Under the pieces are notes generated by a model. It was not told where the DNA came from. It searched no databases and saw only the letters and a program-made list of their open reading frames with translations. The translations under genes were made by a program, and so were the position numbers. From Psoroptes ovis (Eukaryota; Arthropoda; Arachnida; Sarcoptiformes; Psoroptidae), in assembly GCA_002943765.1 (NCBI GenBank), contig PQWQ01000015.1, positions 310,001 to 374,000 on the forward strand: a DNA stretch of 64,000 bases, given 5' to 3'. This document shows positions 1 to 12,000 of this stretch, piece by piece. How positions within the stretch are numbered: the first letter of the stretch is position 1; each line of letters begins with the position of its first letter.

Positions 1-3000
1 TTAGACCAGAAAGTTCATCAGATTATGGTACATTATCATGTTTAGCACAGAATAGTATCGGAATACAAAATAAACCTTGTGTGTATAGTGTTGTACCTGC
101 TGGTAAGTGATATTTTCATTATAACCTTTTTTTTTAAAAAAAAAATTCAAATTTCACGAGAATTTCCATGAAAATTTATTCATGAATAAATTTTCAAGTT
201 AATTAATATTTATATAGTCGTATGTATGACTCATGTATATACTCATGTACATATTCAGTTGGGTAGATATAGCCTGGCTTTTGTATATAACAGATGACAC
301 GATGCTGGTTGTTTACCATTATTATTAAAATGAAAGTTTAATTTGAAAATTAAAAATTGTTTGAAAATAAAATTTGATTGAAAACGTCCGTAGAACGTCA
401 ACTGGTGCCAAGAGTGATGGAACCAAAAACAGCAAAAAGCATCATCACCAAACTTTATAATAAATTCGAGATGCGATTGTACGACAAATTGGCCAACAAA
501 GAAGAGTACATCAAAGATTTGGCGTCTATTATCGCTAAAGATAATGAAAGGATCCTAGACTTGGAAAAACCGTCTGCAGATGATTTAAAAGCTGTATCTG
601 ATTATACAAAAAAAATTAGCGAGATGCTGAATTATTTCGAGCAAAAGAAATCGACTGGCGTTAGAAATGCGTTCAATCTGAATCTCAAATTTTCTGGTGA
701 ACCACGTGAATGGTTGCTGTTTAGAAAGAATTTTGAAAAAACGTGTGAATTAAACAATTTGGCATTACATGATAAGTTCATATTGTTCACCAATGCTTTA
801 CCGGAATTTCTGAAAAAAGACTTGCCGTTGATTCCTTCTGAAAATAATTTGTCGTGGACATTGAAAAGATTGACCGAGAAATTCGGCGATTCAAATTTAA
901 TTGGCAAACAAATATTGAAAGATCTATCTGCGATCGAATTGAAAAAGTCGTTGTATTATACAGTGGATAAAATAGATGTTCTTTATAACCAAGCGAAAGA
1001 CTGCAACGTGGATATTAATGAATTGAACGCGGTAGTTAAGAATACTTTAACTCGTGTGCTTCCGACTAATATTTGTCTCGAAATAATGGAAGTGGACTCC
1101 ATAAAGGAACGAATAGATTTGGCAAAAAAGAAAGCTGTAAAGCTTCGGGAAATCATGGTGGTCAAAAATGCGGTTAAAGACTCTAGCCGCACAAATTACG
1201 GGTCGAATTGTTTATTGTGCAAAAAAAATCATCAGACTTGGTCGTGTGATGAATCAACTGCAGCAACTCGTCGTAAGAAAGCTTCGGAATTGAAATTATG
1301 CTTTCTGTGTTTAAGATCTGGCCACATGAGCGGCAAATGCCGCTCGAAGTTCAAATGCCGAAATTGTTCAGCGAAACATTCAACGAATTTATGCAATCGA
1401 AACAATAAACAAAACGACAACAAAAACAGAATTCAAAACGTTGATGATTTATCGATAAGTGATGTTGATGATAATTTGAATGAAGGTAACTGTTTAAACT
1501 AGTGGGCCCTGTCCATTCATCTATTGAAGTTCCTATCAGATGCAAACAAAAGATGTTTAAAGCTCTATATGATACAGCAGCAGATGTTTCCTGCATATCT
1601 TATGAAATATTCAAACTGTTGAATCAAAATAATAAAATAAAATTAATTCCAAAAAAAATCAAATTAGCTAATGCGTCTGTTTGGACATGCTTGGGCAGGG
1701 CAAGCTTTTCTGTGAAAATAGCCGACAAACAAAAACACCTGTTATTTCTTGTGTTGGATAAACTAAATAAAGATGCTTTGATTGGTCTGAATATGATTGA
1801 CGCGTTTGATTTAAGACAAGGTAAAAATCATACAGTTATCTTCGGTGACAACATTATTAATAAAAACATGCCGATAGAAATCAATAACCATGATATCGGA
1901 AACGTCAATAATGTGGTTGAAACAGCGAACAACAGTTTGAAAATTGCAGATGATCTGGTGCCAATAAATGAATTCGAACAGCCTATTGAAAAATCACCCG
2001 ATAAAAACATTGTAGAAATATTGAATAGATACAAAGACATATTCAGCGGTATTGGTTGTAATAGTCGCATTCAGCATAACATCTTTCTAAAGGAAAGAAA
2101 ACCGTTTAAAAAATCATACCGATGTCCATTTAAATGGCGTATTAAATTAGATGAACACATCAAAGAATTATTGAAGCAAGGTATCATTCAACATTCTAAA
2201 AGCGAATTTTGTTCACCAATTGTCCCTATTGCTAAACCAGATGGTTCGGTTCGAATGGCAATCAATTACGAACAGCTAAACGAACAAACGTATAAGGATT
2301 CATTTCCAATTCCACGATTAGATGAAATAGTGGACAAATTATCATCAGCTGTATGGTTTACGAAATTAGACCTTTGTAAAGGTTATTACCAGATAACCAT
2401 GAACCCGGCCGCTAGAAAATATACTGCCTTTGCTTGGGAAGGCCAACTATATGAATTTATTCGGATGCCGTTCGGGTTGGCGACGGCACCCCAAACGTTC
2501 CAAAGGCTGATGATGACAATTTTAGGTGATCTGAAATTTGTTCAATGTTACCTGGATGATGTCATAATATTTTCGAAGAACTTGAATGAACATCTACGAC
2601 ACATCGATATTGTTTTGAATAGGTTTAAAAATGAAAATCTGGTTTTGAATGAAAAGAAGTGCGAGTTCGCTAAGAAAAGAATCGAATTCCTGGGTTACGT
2701 CATTGAAAATCGCACGAAGTCCATACCAGAGAAAAAAATTAAAGCATTAGTGGACTTCGCCAGACCAGCGAGCTCTAGTCAGCTGGTTCGTTTCTTGGCT
2801 ATGGCAAATTTCTATAGATCCTTGATAGAGGATTTTAGCAGAATAACACAACCTCTCTATGATGCCGCAAATAAAAAGAATTTTATTTGGTCTAATGAAT
2901 GTGAAGAATCATTTAAAATATTGAAAGATAAATTGTCTTCGCACCCAGTGGTGCATCTACCAGATTTGAATGATAATTTTATTATTATGGCCGATGCTTC

Positions 3001-6000
3001 AGATTTAGCTATAGGGGCTGTTTTGATGCAGAAACGACATGGCCACCGTGTTACAATAGAATATTTTAGTAAAAAGCTGAATGATGTACAAAGAAAATAT
3101 AGTACGATTGAAAAAGAAGCTTTAGCGATCATTTCGGCGTTAACAAAATGGAAACCATATCTGCTAGGTAGTCAGATAATCATCGAATCAGATCACAGAC
3201 CACTGAGGTGGATACAGAGTAAAAGAGACTGCCTTGGTAAAATTGGCCGTTGGGCCCTTCTTTTACAAGAATTTGATATTGTCGACATCAAGTACGTAAA
3301 AGGGTCAGAAAATGTCGTTGCGGATGCATTAAGCAGACTTGAAATTAATTTGTGTCAATCTTTAAAAAAATGTGGCTCGATTTCCAATATATCGAGTAAT
3401 AGAGAAATTATTGATGGCAATGAATATTTAGTAATTGGTTCCAACAAGCGATTAATAATTGATAATCTGGCAACACAACGTGAAATATTCCGCATCGTGC
3501 ATGATGAATTTGGTCATCTGGGTCTGGACAAATGCAGCCAGCTAATACGTAATAGATTCTACTGGCCCAAGTGGAAACATCAATTGAAAGAATATTTGAA
3601 AAAATGTTATAGTTGCCAGACAAAGAAAGATGATATTGAAACAAAAGAGCCTATGGTCTTAAGACAGGCTGAAAATCTAAAACCGTGGGAAACTTTATCG
3701 ATAGACCTGTGTGGTCCATTCGTACCGTCAAATTTTGGCAACAAATATGTTATCCTTGCTCAGGATATTTTCAGCAAGTTCGTAGTGGGTCAAGCTATCC
3801 CCAACATATTATCGAATACAGTTGTAGATTGGTTCACAAACATGATGAAGAAATTCGGCAAACCAAAAAACGTTATTGTAGACAAAGGAACGCAGTTTGA
3901 TTGTCAAAATTTCAGACGTGTCTGCAACGATAATGATGTCAAAATCAATTATATTTCCGATTATCATCATCAAGCAAACGGTCAAATTGAACGATTCAAT
4001 CAAACATTGGAAAAGATGATTAGATGTTCTATCGATGATCAAAAGCAATGGTGCTCCAATGTGAAACTTGCGATTGACGCTTATAATGCATCAACACATG
4101 CGACCACAAAGGTTGCACCATTCGTTGCCTTATTTAAACAAGAACCTAAGACTCCCTTGGATGAAAAGTGGCCTACAATCTTACCGAGTTATGATCCGTT
4201 ACAAGTTGAGATGAAAACAAGGGAAAATTTGAAAAATAGAAATATCAAAACCAAACAATATTATGACCGAACGATCAGACCATCGAAATGTAAAATTGGT
4301 GATCGCGTTTATTGGCACAGAGAGGAGCAACAGAGAAATACTTCCAGAAAATTAAACAAAAGGTGGCGGGGCCCGTTTGTAATTAAAGAAATAAGTGAAA
4401 ATCGAGTAGCAACTGTGGTGGATGCTACTGGGAAAAGAAGATTAATACATCTGAATCATCTCAAAAAATGTCTTGGTGATTATCCGCTGGCCCGTTTTCA
4501 ATTCCGCGGGAGACCGCTGAAACGTGGGGGGGGGAGTCGTATGTATGACTCATGTATATACTCATGTACATATTCAGTTGGGTAGATATAGCCTGGCTTT
4601 TGTATATAACAGATGACACGATGCTGGTTGTTTACCATTATTATTAAAATGAAAGTTTAATTTGAAAATTAAAAATTGTTTGAAAATAAAATTTGATTGA
4701 AAACGTCCGTAGAACGTCAACTATATTCAAATATATTTCAAATTAATGGTTGAATCGGCAGCCAATTTTTTTTTTTTAAATAAAATTGAGGAATGTATTT
4801 TAATTCATTAATGTCAACTCATACGATCCATTAATAATAATTTTAAAAAAATTCTCCCCATCCATTCAATCTATTTCAAAAGAAAATTCTATTTAAATTC
4901 TCTAATGAAATTATATATTCAAAAATTTTTAGTCTGCAAACATTAAATCTATCTTATCAATTATTAGTTCAATGATGACGATAATTGAATCTTTTGAAAA
5001 ACGAGCAACAACAAAGAAAAAACGAAAATTTCGTTGTTGCTCATTCCAAAAATAATTGACTAATTAATTAATTAATTAATTGATTAGTACAATCACTGCA
5101 ATTATTGTGATGTGTACAAATCACTAATTGTTAAACAAAATGGATGAAAGAGTAGAAAAAAAAATCTGTTCATTCATCGAAAAAGAAAAAAGAGGAAAAA
5201 TTCAAAAATTTTAAATCATCAATTTACATTCAATTTCACCAAACATTTTCGATTTTCATTTGTTCGATTTATTCATGAATCTATTTTTTTTCCCTCGCTC
5301 TTTATTGTTTTCTTTGAATGTATATTAGGTTGTCCGAAAAGTTCTGGCCGATTGTCATGAGCAACTCTTTTCGATTAAGCTGAATGAACTTTTCGGTCAA
5401 CCTAATATTTTGAATGTGAGTAAAAAATGCAAAAACTTGAAATCAAATCAATTGCCTTCAATATTTTCAATAAAAAAAATTTTCAATATTTTTTTCACAT
5501 CAATTGATTTTGAAAATTTAAATTTTATTCGTTATAATAATAATAATAATAATAATTTCCTACAGTGATTTCATTTTAAAACACCATACTTTCAAAATGA
5601 TGCTACTGTGTGTGTGTGTGTGTGTGGGTGCTAAAAAAAAGGGTGCAAAGTTTTTTCGTTTTTCAGAATTTTTTTTTTATTCAATTTTCTTTTTACACAT
5701 CGAAAATAAGATTGAAAGAGAAAATGAAAATTGTAAAAACTTGTAAAATGAAAAAAAAAATCGATTTTCAAAACTCTTCCCTGCTTCTTTGCGCTTTGAT
5801 GATATTCAAAAGCGGGTTTTCTCTCATTGATTAATTTTTGCTTTTAGCATCTCTGAATTCAAAGAAAAAATTGAGTAAACTACTAAGCTCTCGCACAAAT
5901 AGCTTATAGAAAATATTAGGCTGTCCTGAAAGTTATGGCCGATTTCAATGAGCAACTGCATTGATTAAGAGGAATGAACTTTTCGGACAACTTTATAGTA

Positions 6001-9000
6001 GAATAAAGGGCAAAAAAAAACCATTGAAGATGCTTTTCTCTTTTTCAATAATGTACACTGATGATATGATTCATGACATATTCGATGAATGAAAGAAAAA
6101 AAATATTTTTTTTTTGAAATTTTGAAAAGCGAATAATGACGAATATGGAATAATATAATATAAAAATGGTGAATTAAAAATCAATCGATATCAATTTATT
6201 TTTCCTTTTTTCTATCTATCTCAGTCTTTTAATAATAAAATCATATATTAGGTTGTCCGAAAAGTTATTGCCGATTATTCAATGATTTTCTACGAAATAA
6301 TCGGCAAAAATTTTTCGGACAACCTAATAAAAATACTAATATGAATAATAAGTAAATATAGATGAATATAAATACAGAGAATTCATAATAAGCAATAATC
6401 ATTATAAAACATTATTTCTTTGAATTTTTTTTTCATAAAAATTCATTTCTACTTCTTGTTCTTGTTGTTTCATAGCAAGTAATAAGCATGAAAAAAAATG
6501 AACGAAAATCATATAAGCATCTCTCACTTAAGAAACATTAGCCCCATTAATATGAACAATTTTTCCTCGTATTATCTATTCAAAAAAATAATTTTTCACA
6601 AGCTTATTATATTAAATGTGATGATGATGATGATGATGATGATAAATCTTCATGATAAGTGTGTGTGTACGAGTAATCAATAGCTAAAAATGTGTAAAAT
6701 GTGTTTCAAAAAAAAGAAGAAAAACGAAACAAGAAAAAAAAACGAAACGAAAATCGTATAATTTTCATCATTCAATTATTATGATGATGATGATGATGGT
6801 GACGATGATTACATTTGATGATGATGATATTTAATTAGAATATACGCATGAATTGATTAATCTTTTTTTTTGTCGATGTGTGAACCGAAAATTTAATGTT
6901 AAGATTTTTTTCTTTTTTTGCTTTTGGAATTAATTGTGAAATGAATGAATGAAGCAATGAATGAATGAATGAATGAAATTTCATGAATCATTCCATTCAT
7001 TCATTCATTCATTTTTATTCACTTATTCTTATGATTAAAAATGATAATTTTACTCGAATGGTTGCTAAGATGGAAAAAAAATGAAATGAAATGAGATGAA
7101 ACTATTGAATAAAGGAAAAAAAATGTTCCCTTAATTCTTTCATTACATTTCAAATAATGATAATTTTTTGTCTCTTCGAATGATCTTTTTTTTTTTGAAT
7201 ATTTCTTTTTTTTTGTGTGTGTGTTGACGCCTATGTTTCAAATAAAATCATTGAGCAAATTATTTGTAAGAATTTGTGAATAAATTTCCATGTTTTTTTT
7301 TTCCTGGCTTCACTATAATATTTTTTCTTTGAATAATAATGTTAATTAGCATTATTTTAATTATATATTCATTAATATTTTTTTCATTTTTATATTTCGA
7401 TCATAGGCCGTCCGGATCCTGTACGTGGTTGTGCAATAACAAATCATTCGATGAATACATTATTAGTTGAATGTGTACCCGGTGATGATGGAGGCCTTCG
7501 ACAACATTTCAATCTAGAAGTTTATGTTGGTACGCCAAATAATTTAGATCAAAAATTGTCGGCACAATCATCGGCCAGTATTTCATCGCCATCAATGGTG
7601 ACGACAACTGGAACATCATCATCATCATCGAAAAATAGTCATTCATTATCACTACAACATCCACAACGTTTACATTCAAATCATAGTTCATCGCAACCAA
7701 ATTTTATTGTCAGTTCATTAACACCGGGCACACCATATACGCTTGTATTGTATGCAACAAATTCCAAAGGACGCTCACATTCGGTTTCATTATCGGCAGT
7801 CACGTTATCAGCTCCTGAAAAACATACTGCTCGAGGTACGTGATTATTTTTCAATCAGATGATACATATTCATAATCATTCAATCAGATAATCAAATTCA
7901 TGTTTGTTTTGCAAAATATTTTGTGCATTTGAAAAAAATAAAAATAAAACTTTTATAATTTGTTTACATAAATTAATGATTGAAATCTCTGTTTTTCATT
8001 CATTTACAGTGAGTTTTGAACAAATTGTTGTTCATCCTATTCTAGGCATTCTTATTGGAATCGTTACAACAATCGTTATAACTGTGATCATTTTAATATT
8101 GCTTATACGTAGTCGTATCGGTAATGATAGCAATACAAATAATTTTCGAAATTCTGGTGATAATAATAGTAGCAGTAATAATAATAATAATAATGGTAAT
8201 CGTAAACGGCGTAATAAACAACCGAAACAAAAAAATTCACCATTACAATCAGCAAAGACAACAACAACAGCTTCAGATAAAACAGAATTAGCTTGTACAA
8301 GACGATCATTGAATGGAACACCATCGTCCACGACAATGATGATGATTAACAATAATGATAATTATGATGTCAATGATGTGAATGAATCGATTGAATTAAC
8401 ATCAAACGATGCATTACTAGCGATTGGTTCGAAATCATCATCGCCAATAATAACTTCTAATGGTGATATTAAATTGAAAAAAATCAATGAATCAAGTAAA
8501 AACATTTTACTATTTACTAAAAAGAAATCACCGTTGAAAAAATTCAAAAATAATGGTAAATACAATGATTTGCTTTTCCCTTGTTTTTTTGTTTCTCAAA
8601 TTCAACTTTATATTTTGAACTTTTGTCATTTTATTTTTATTTTTTTTTAACAGATAATAAAAAACAGATCAGCAATAGCAATAACATTACGAACATATCG
8701 AATGAAAATGATTCAATTATCATTGAAAATGATATAATTTTAATGTCTGATAATAATAATGATGATAATATTGATCATTGTGATAATGATATTAATGATA
8801 GTAATGATATTGATGATAATAATGATAATGATAATCATATTGAACAAGAAAAAGTTTGTCTTGTTGAAAATGGTATTGTAATCGATGCGACTGCCAGTAA
8901 TAATAACAGTAATAACCAAGGTCAAATACCATTACATTATTCAATGTAAGTACTTTTGAATTAATGAAAATGGATTTCTTTTTTCTTTTTACTACTTTTT

Positions 9001-12000
9001 TTCTCGAAATAATTCTTATTATATTATTATTCAATATTGGTTTTGAAAAAAATATTTTTTCGTGTAATATATATTTGAACCCAAAATATTGTTGGAATGA
9101 ATAAAATGACAGATTGAATGTAAATTCTTTGAGAATTATTATTATAATAAATGAATAGATTTTTGTATGTTTAACAAAGAAAAAAAGAGAGAAAAAAGTT
9201 ATTCACCATCTGGTAATAATTGAAAATGATTAAGAAATTGTGGTAGCAAAGAAAATGTGCGTGTGTGTGTGTGTGTGTGTGAGTAAACTATTGTGTCATA
9301 CACTTTTATTATTATTATTCTTTTATGCTTTTTATCTATTTTTATTTTTCAAACTTTTTTTCCTTTCACTTAAACATTCATGAATTCACATTTCTTTGAA
9401 ATAATTTAGTAAAAGTAAAAATAAAAATAATGTAAAAAATAGAATAATCTGATTTTGATTGGACTTTATTTTCTTTTCTTTTTTCGTTTCGGGTCATTCA
9501 TTGAATTTAAAATTGAAATTATTATTAGATTTGATTGTATGTTTGTGATAGCCAATGAACAATAGACCCACGAAAATAATAGAGGAAATTTTTAAATTCA
9601 AAATTTTCTCAAATTGAGGCTTGATCCTTATATTGTTATTGAGTGGAAAAATTTTTTTTTTTTTTGAATTCAACAATTGATTCAACAATAAATTTTCGAA
9701 TAATTATTTGTTCAGATTACCATGAAATTGAAAATGTTAATCTTTAAGATAAAAACTTATTCTATTATATCATTCAACAATGATATATCTTCGTTTCTTT
9801 CTCTTTTCATTATTTCTATGATTTTCTGTTGACAACAACATTCATTATCCTCTCCTTTTCATAAATATTTCCACCATTTAATATCGTTAGATTTGTCATC
9901 GTTTTATCATGAAATGATAAATAGCTTAAATCAAAAAGTCAATAGAATCCGGTGGCAAGAATCGGAAAAATTTTCCACAAAACTATTTGATTTAATAAAA
10001 TCAACAAATTTCTCTCATTGAAATTATTATTATTATCACCGAAAGTTTATGCCATTTCACACAAGTATTTCTATTGGTTTATTCTTGGAATTTTCAATTT
10101 AAATTCAATATTTCATTTAATTTAAACTTTCTTTCAATTATTATTCCATTTATTCTTTGAATTTTAATTTAAATTTTTCTTTACTTTAAGTTTTTATCTA
10201 TTTTCATTATTGAATTTCAACCAATTTTTGAATTTATTTGCAATTTTGCAAGTTTGATTCTTGAGTGAAAATTTAGCAACAAAAAAGAAAAAAATCTCGT
10301 ACATTTGACAATTTCAAATTAGTCATTTACGAGAATTTTTTTTTGTCTATTCCATAAATTAATAATGCCAAAGTAATTAAATGATGATAATGATAATGAT
10401 GATGTCCATTTCATGATTGAACATTTCATTTAATTATTGTATTAATAATAGTTTTTGTGGAAAAAAAATATAGATATTATAAACGACAAAAACATTGATT
10501 TTCCATGATAATAATGATCAATTTTTTGTGATTTTCGGTTATTTTGTATATGAAACAAAAGAATCTTGTATTGAGAAACATAAATTCATAATTGATAATG
10601 TTCAAAGAAAAACTAATAATGATAATAATAATAATAATATGTTTAATACTTGTCATTATCATCATAATAACATTAATTTTATAAGACTTTATTTTTCCAT
10701 TTTAACCATTTTTTTCTCCATTGTTTAATTATAAATGTCGATTATAATTATTTCATTTCTATTCTTCTTCATTCTTTCTCAATATCTCATAAAATAATGA
10801 TGATAGTAATTGTGCAAATGTTGAATTATTATCATCATCATCATCGACCATAACAACAACGACGACAACAACAGCAGCATCGATATCACCGACAAATAAT
10901 GAATTAATGACAACAATGGTCGCATCAAACATTATCAGTCCACATCATCAACAACAACAGCAGCAGCATAAAAATTCTTTGCTTACAACTGAATATCATT
11001 TACTGCAGCAACAGCAACAACAACAACAACAATCATTGAATCATAATAATGCAATTCATTCATATAATCATAACTGTGATATTAGCCATTTACAACAGCT
11101 TCAGCAGCAGCAGCAATCATCAATTGTTTCTATTGATAATAATCCGAATCATCATCAATTATCACCACAAAAACGGATAGGTGGATCAATGGCGCCGAAT
11201 AATAGCCTTCGAACAACATATGGTAAGTTGATTTTATTCAATTTCTTTAAAAAAAAAAAAATTCAAGTACAAGTAACAAGTACTTAATGAATTCATGATT
11301 GAGTAAAATTAAAAAACTGATTCAAAATTGAAAAAAAAACACTCATGTTCATCATTGGTTAACGAAATTAAATAATTATTAAAAATTTAATAAGGTGAAA
11401 ACATACTGATAATAAACATTGTCGATAAATAAATAAGTTAAAACACAATGTTAACGCCATTAATTTCGACATTTCGTAAAACTTTTCGTAATGCACCGGA
11501 TTAGAATTAATTCGATGATACAGCAAATTCTGGACTTTACGAATTAATTCTTTCAAGATAGCTCCTGGCGATGCTTATAACTTATCCAAGATGCGCAATA
11601 TCATTTAGAAGTTTTGATTTTGAAAATGATTTCTGATGTGTACGCTTGCTTCGTTTGGCAAGGCTGCCATTAATCTTCTAAATTTTGAACTCCTAGTTGG
11701 TATTTGATCATTGTTAATCGAATTCTTGTTCAGCCAGTGCATGATCCATCGATGAAAACAAATAGTAATCTGATGGAGCCAAGTCTGGTGAATAATGCGG
11801 GTGTGGTAGTTGTTCCCAGCTCAACGATTTGATCGTTTCCTAGACCGGTTTTGCCTTGTGTGCTGGCGCATTTATCATGAAGCAATATTACCTTGCCATG
11901 TCTTCGAGCCCATTCTGGCCTTTTCTCCACTAAAGCCTGGCTCAAACTAATCATCTGATCTTGGTAGCGATAAGTGTTCACAGGCTCACCAGGTTTGAGC

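Larger units (their letters stand above)
216..4722 (+). mobile_element. Full-length Ty3/gypsy-type LTR retrotransposon
   Basis: A 4507-bp element in the first visible intron of Side-A, same orientation as the gene. Two 188-bp LTRs (216-403 and 4535-4722), beginning AGT and ending ACT, look identical base for base. They are flanked by a 4-bp duplication ATAT (212-215 and 4723-4726). Inside are gag, a -1 shift site and pol (protease, RT, RNase H, integrase), all open, with no env. Identical LTRs imply very recent insertion. Domain order PR-RT-RH-INT and the FAWEGQLYEF and YLDDVIIFS motifs place pol in Ty3/gypsy, while Gag looks Pao/BEL-like (see findings). Confidence 0.95.
4727..7406. other. 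Rest of Side-A intron after gypsy insertion
   Basis: AT-rich intron with three MITEs. It also has a TAA run near 5536-5556, a TG run near 5608-5626, ATG/GAT runs near 6620-6640 and 6780-6800, and an ATGA/TCAT inverted stretch near 6945-7012. No coding sequence seen. Confidence 0.7.

Noticed and set aside
3685..3900. Open frame on the plus strand inside pol
   Set aside because: It overlaps the integrase catalytic core in another frame; a shadow of pol.
8032..8352. Antisense open frames with leucine or tyrosine runs opposite the Side-A membrane exon
   Set aside because: They are the complement of Asn and GAT-rich coding sequence, with no independent support.
11368..11556. Minus-strand frame just beyond the mariner, as its C-terminus
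   Set aside because: It does not follow the usual mariner C-terminal pattern; left unassigned.
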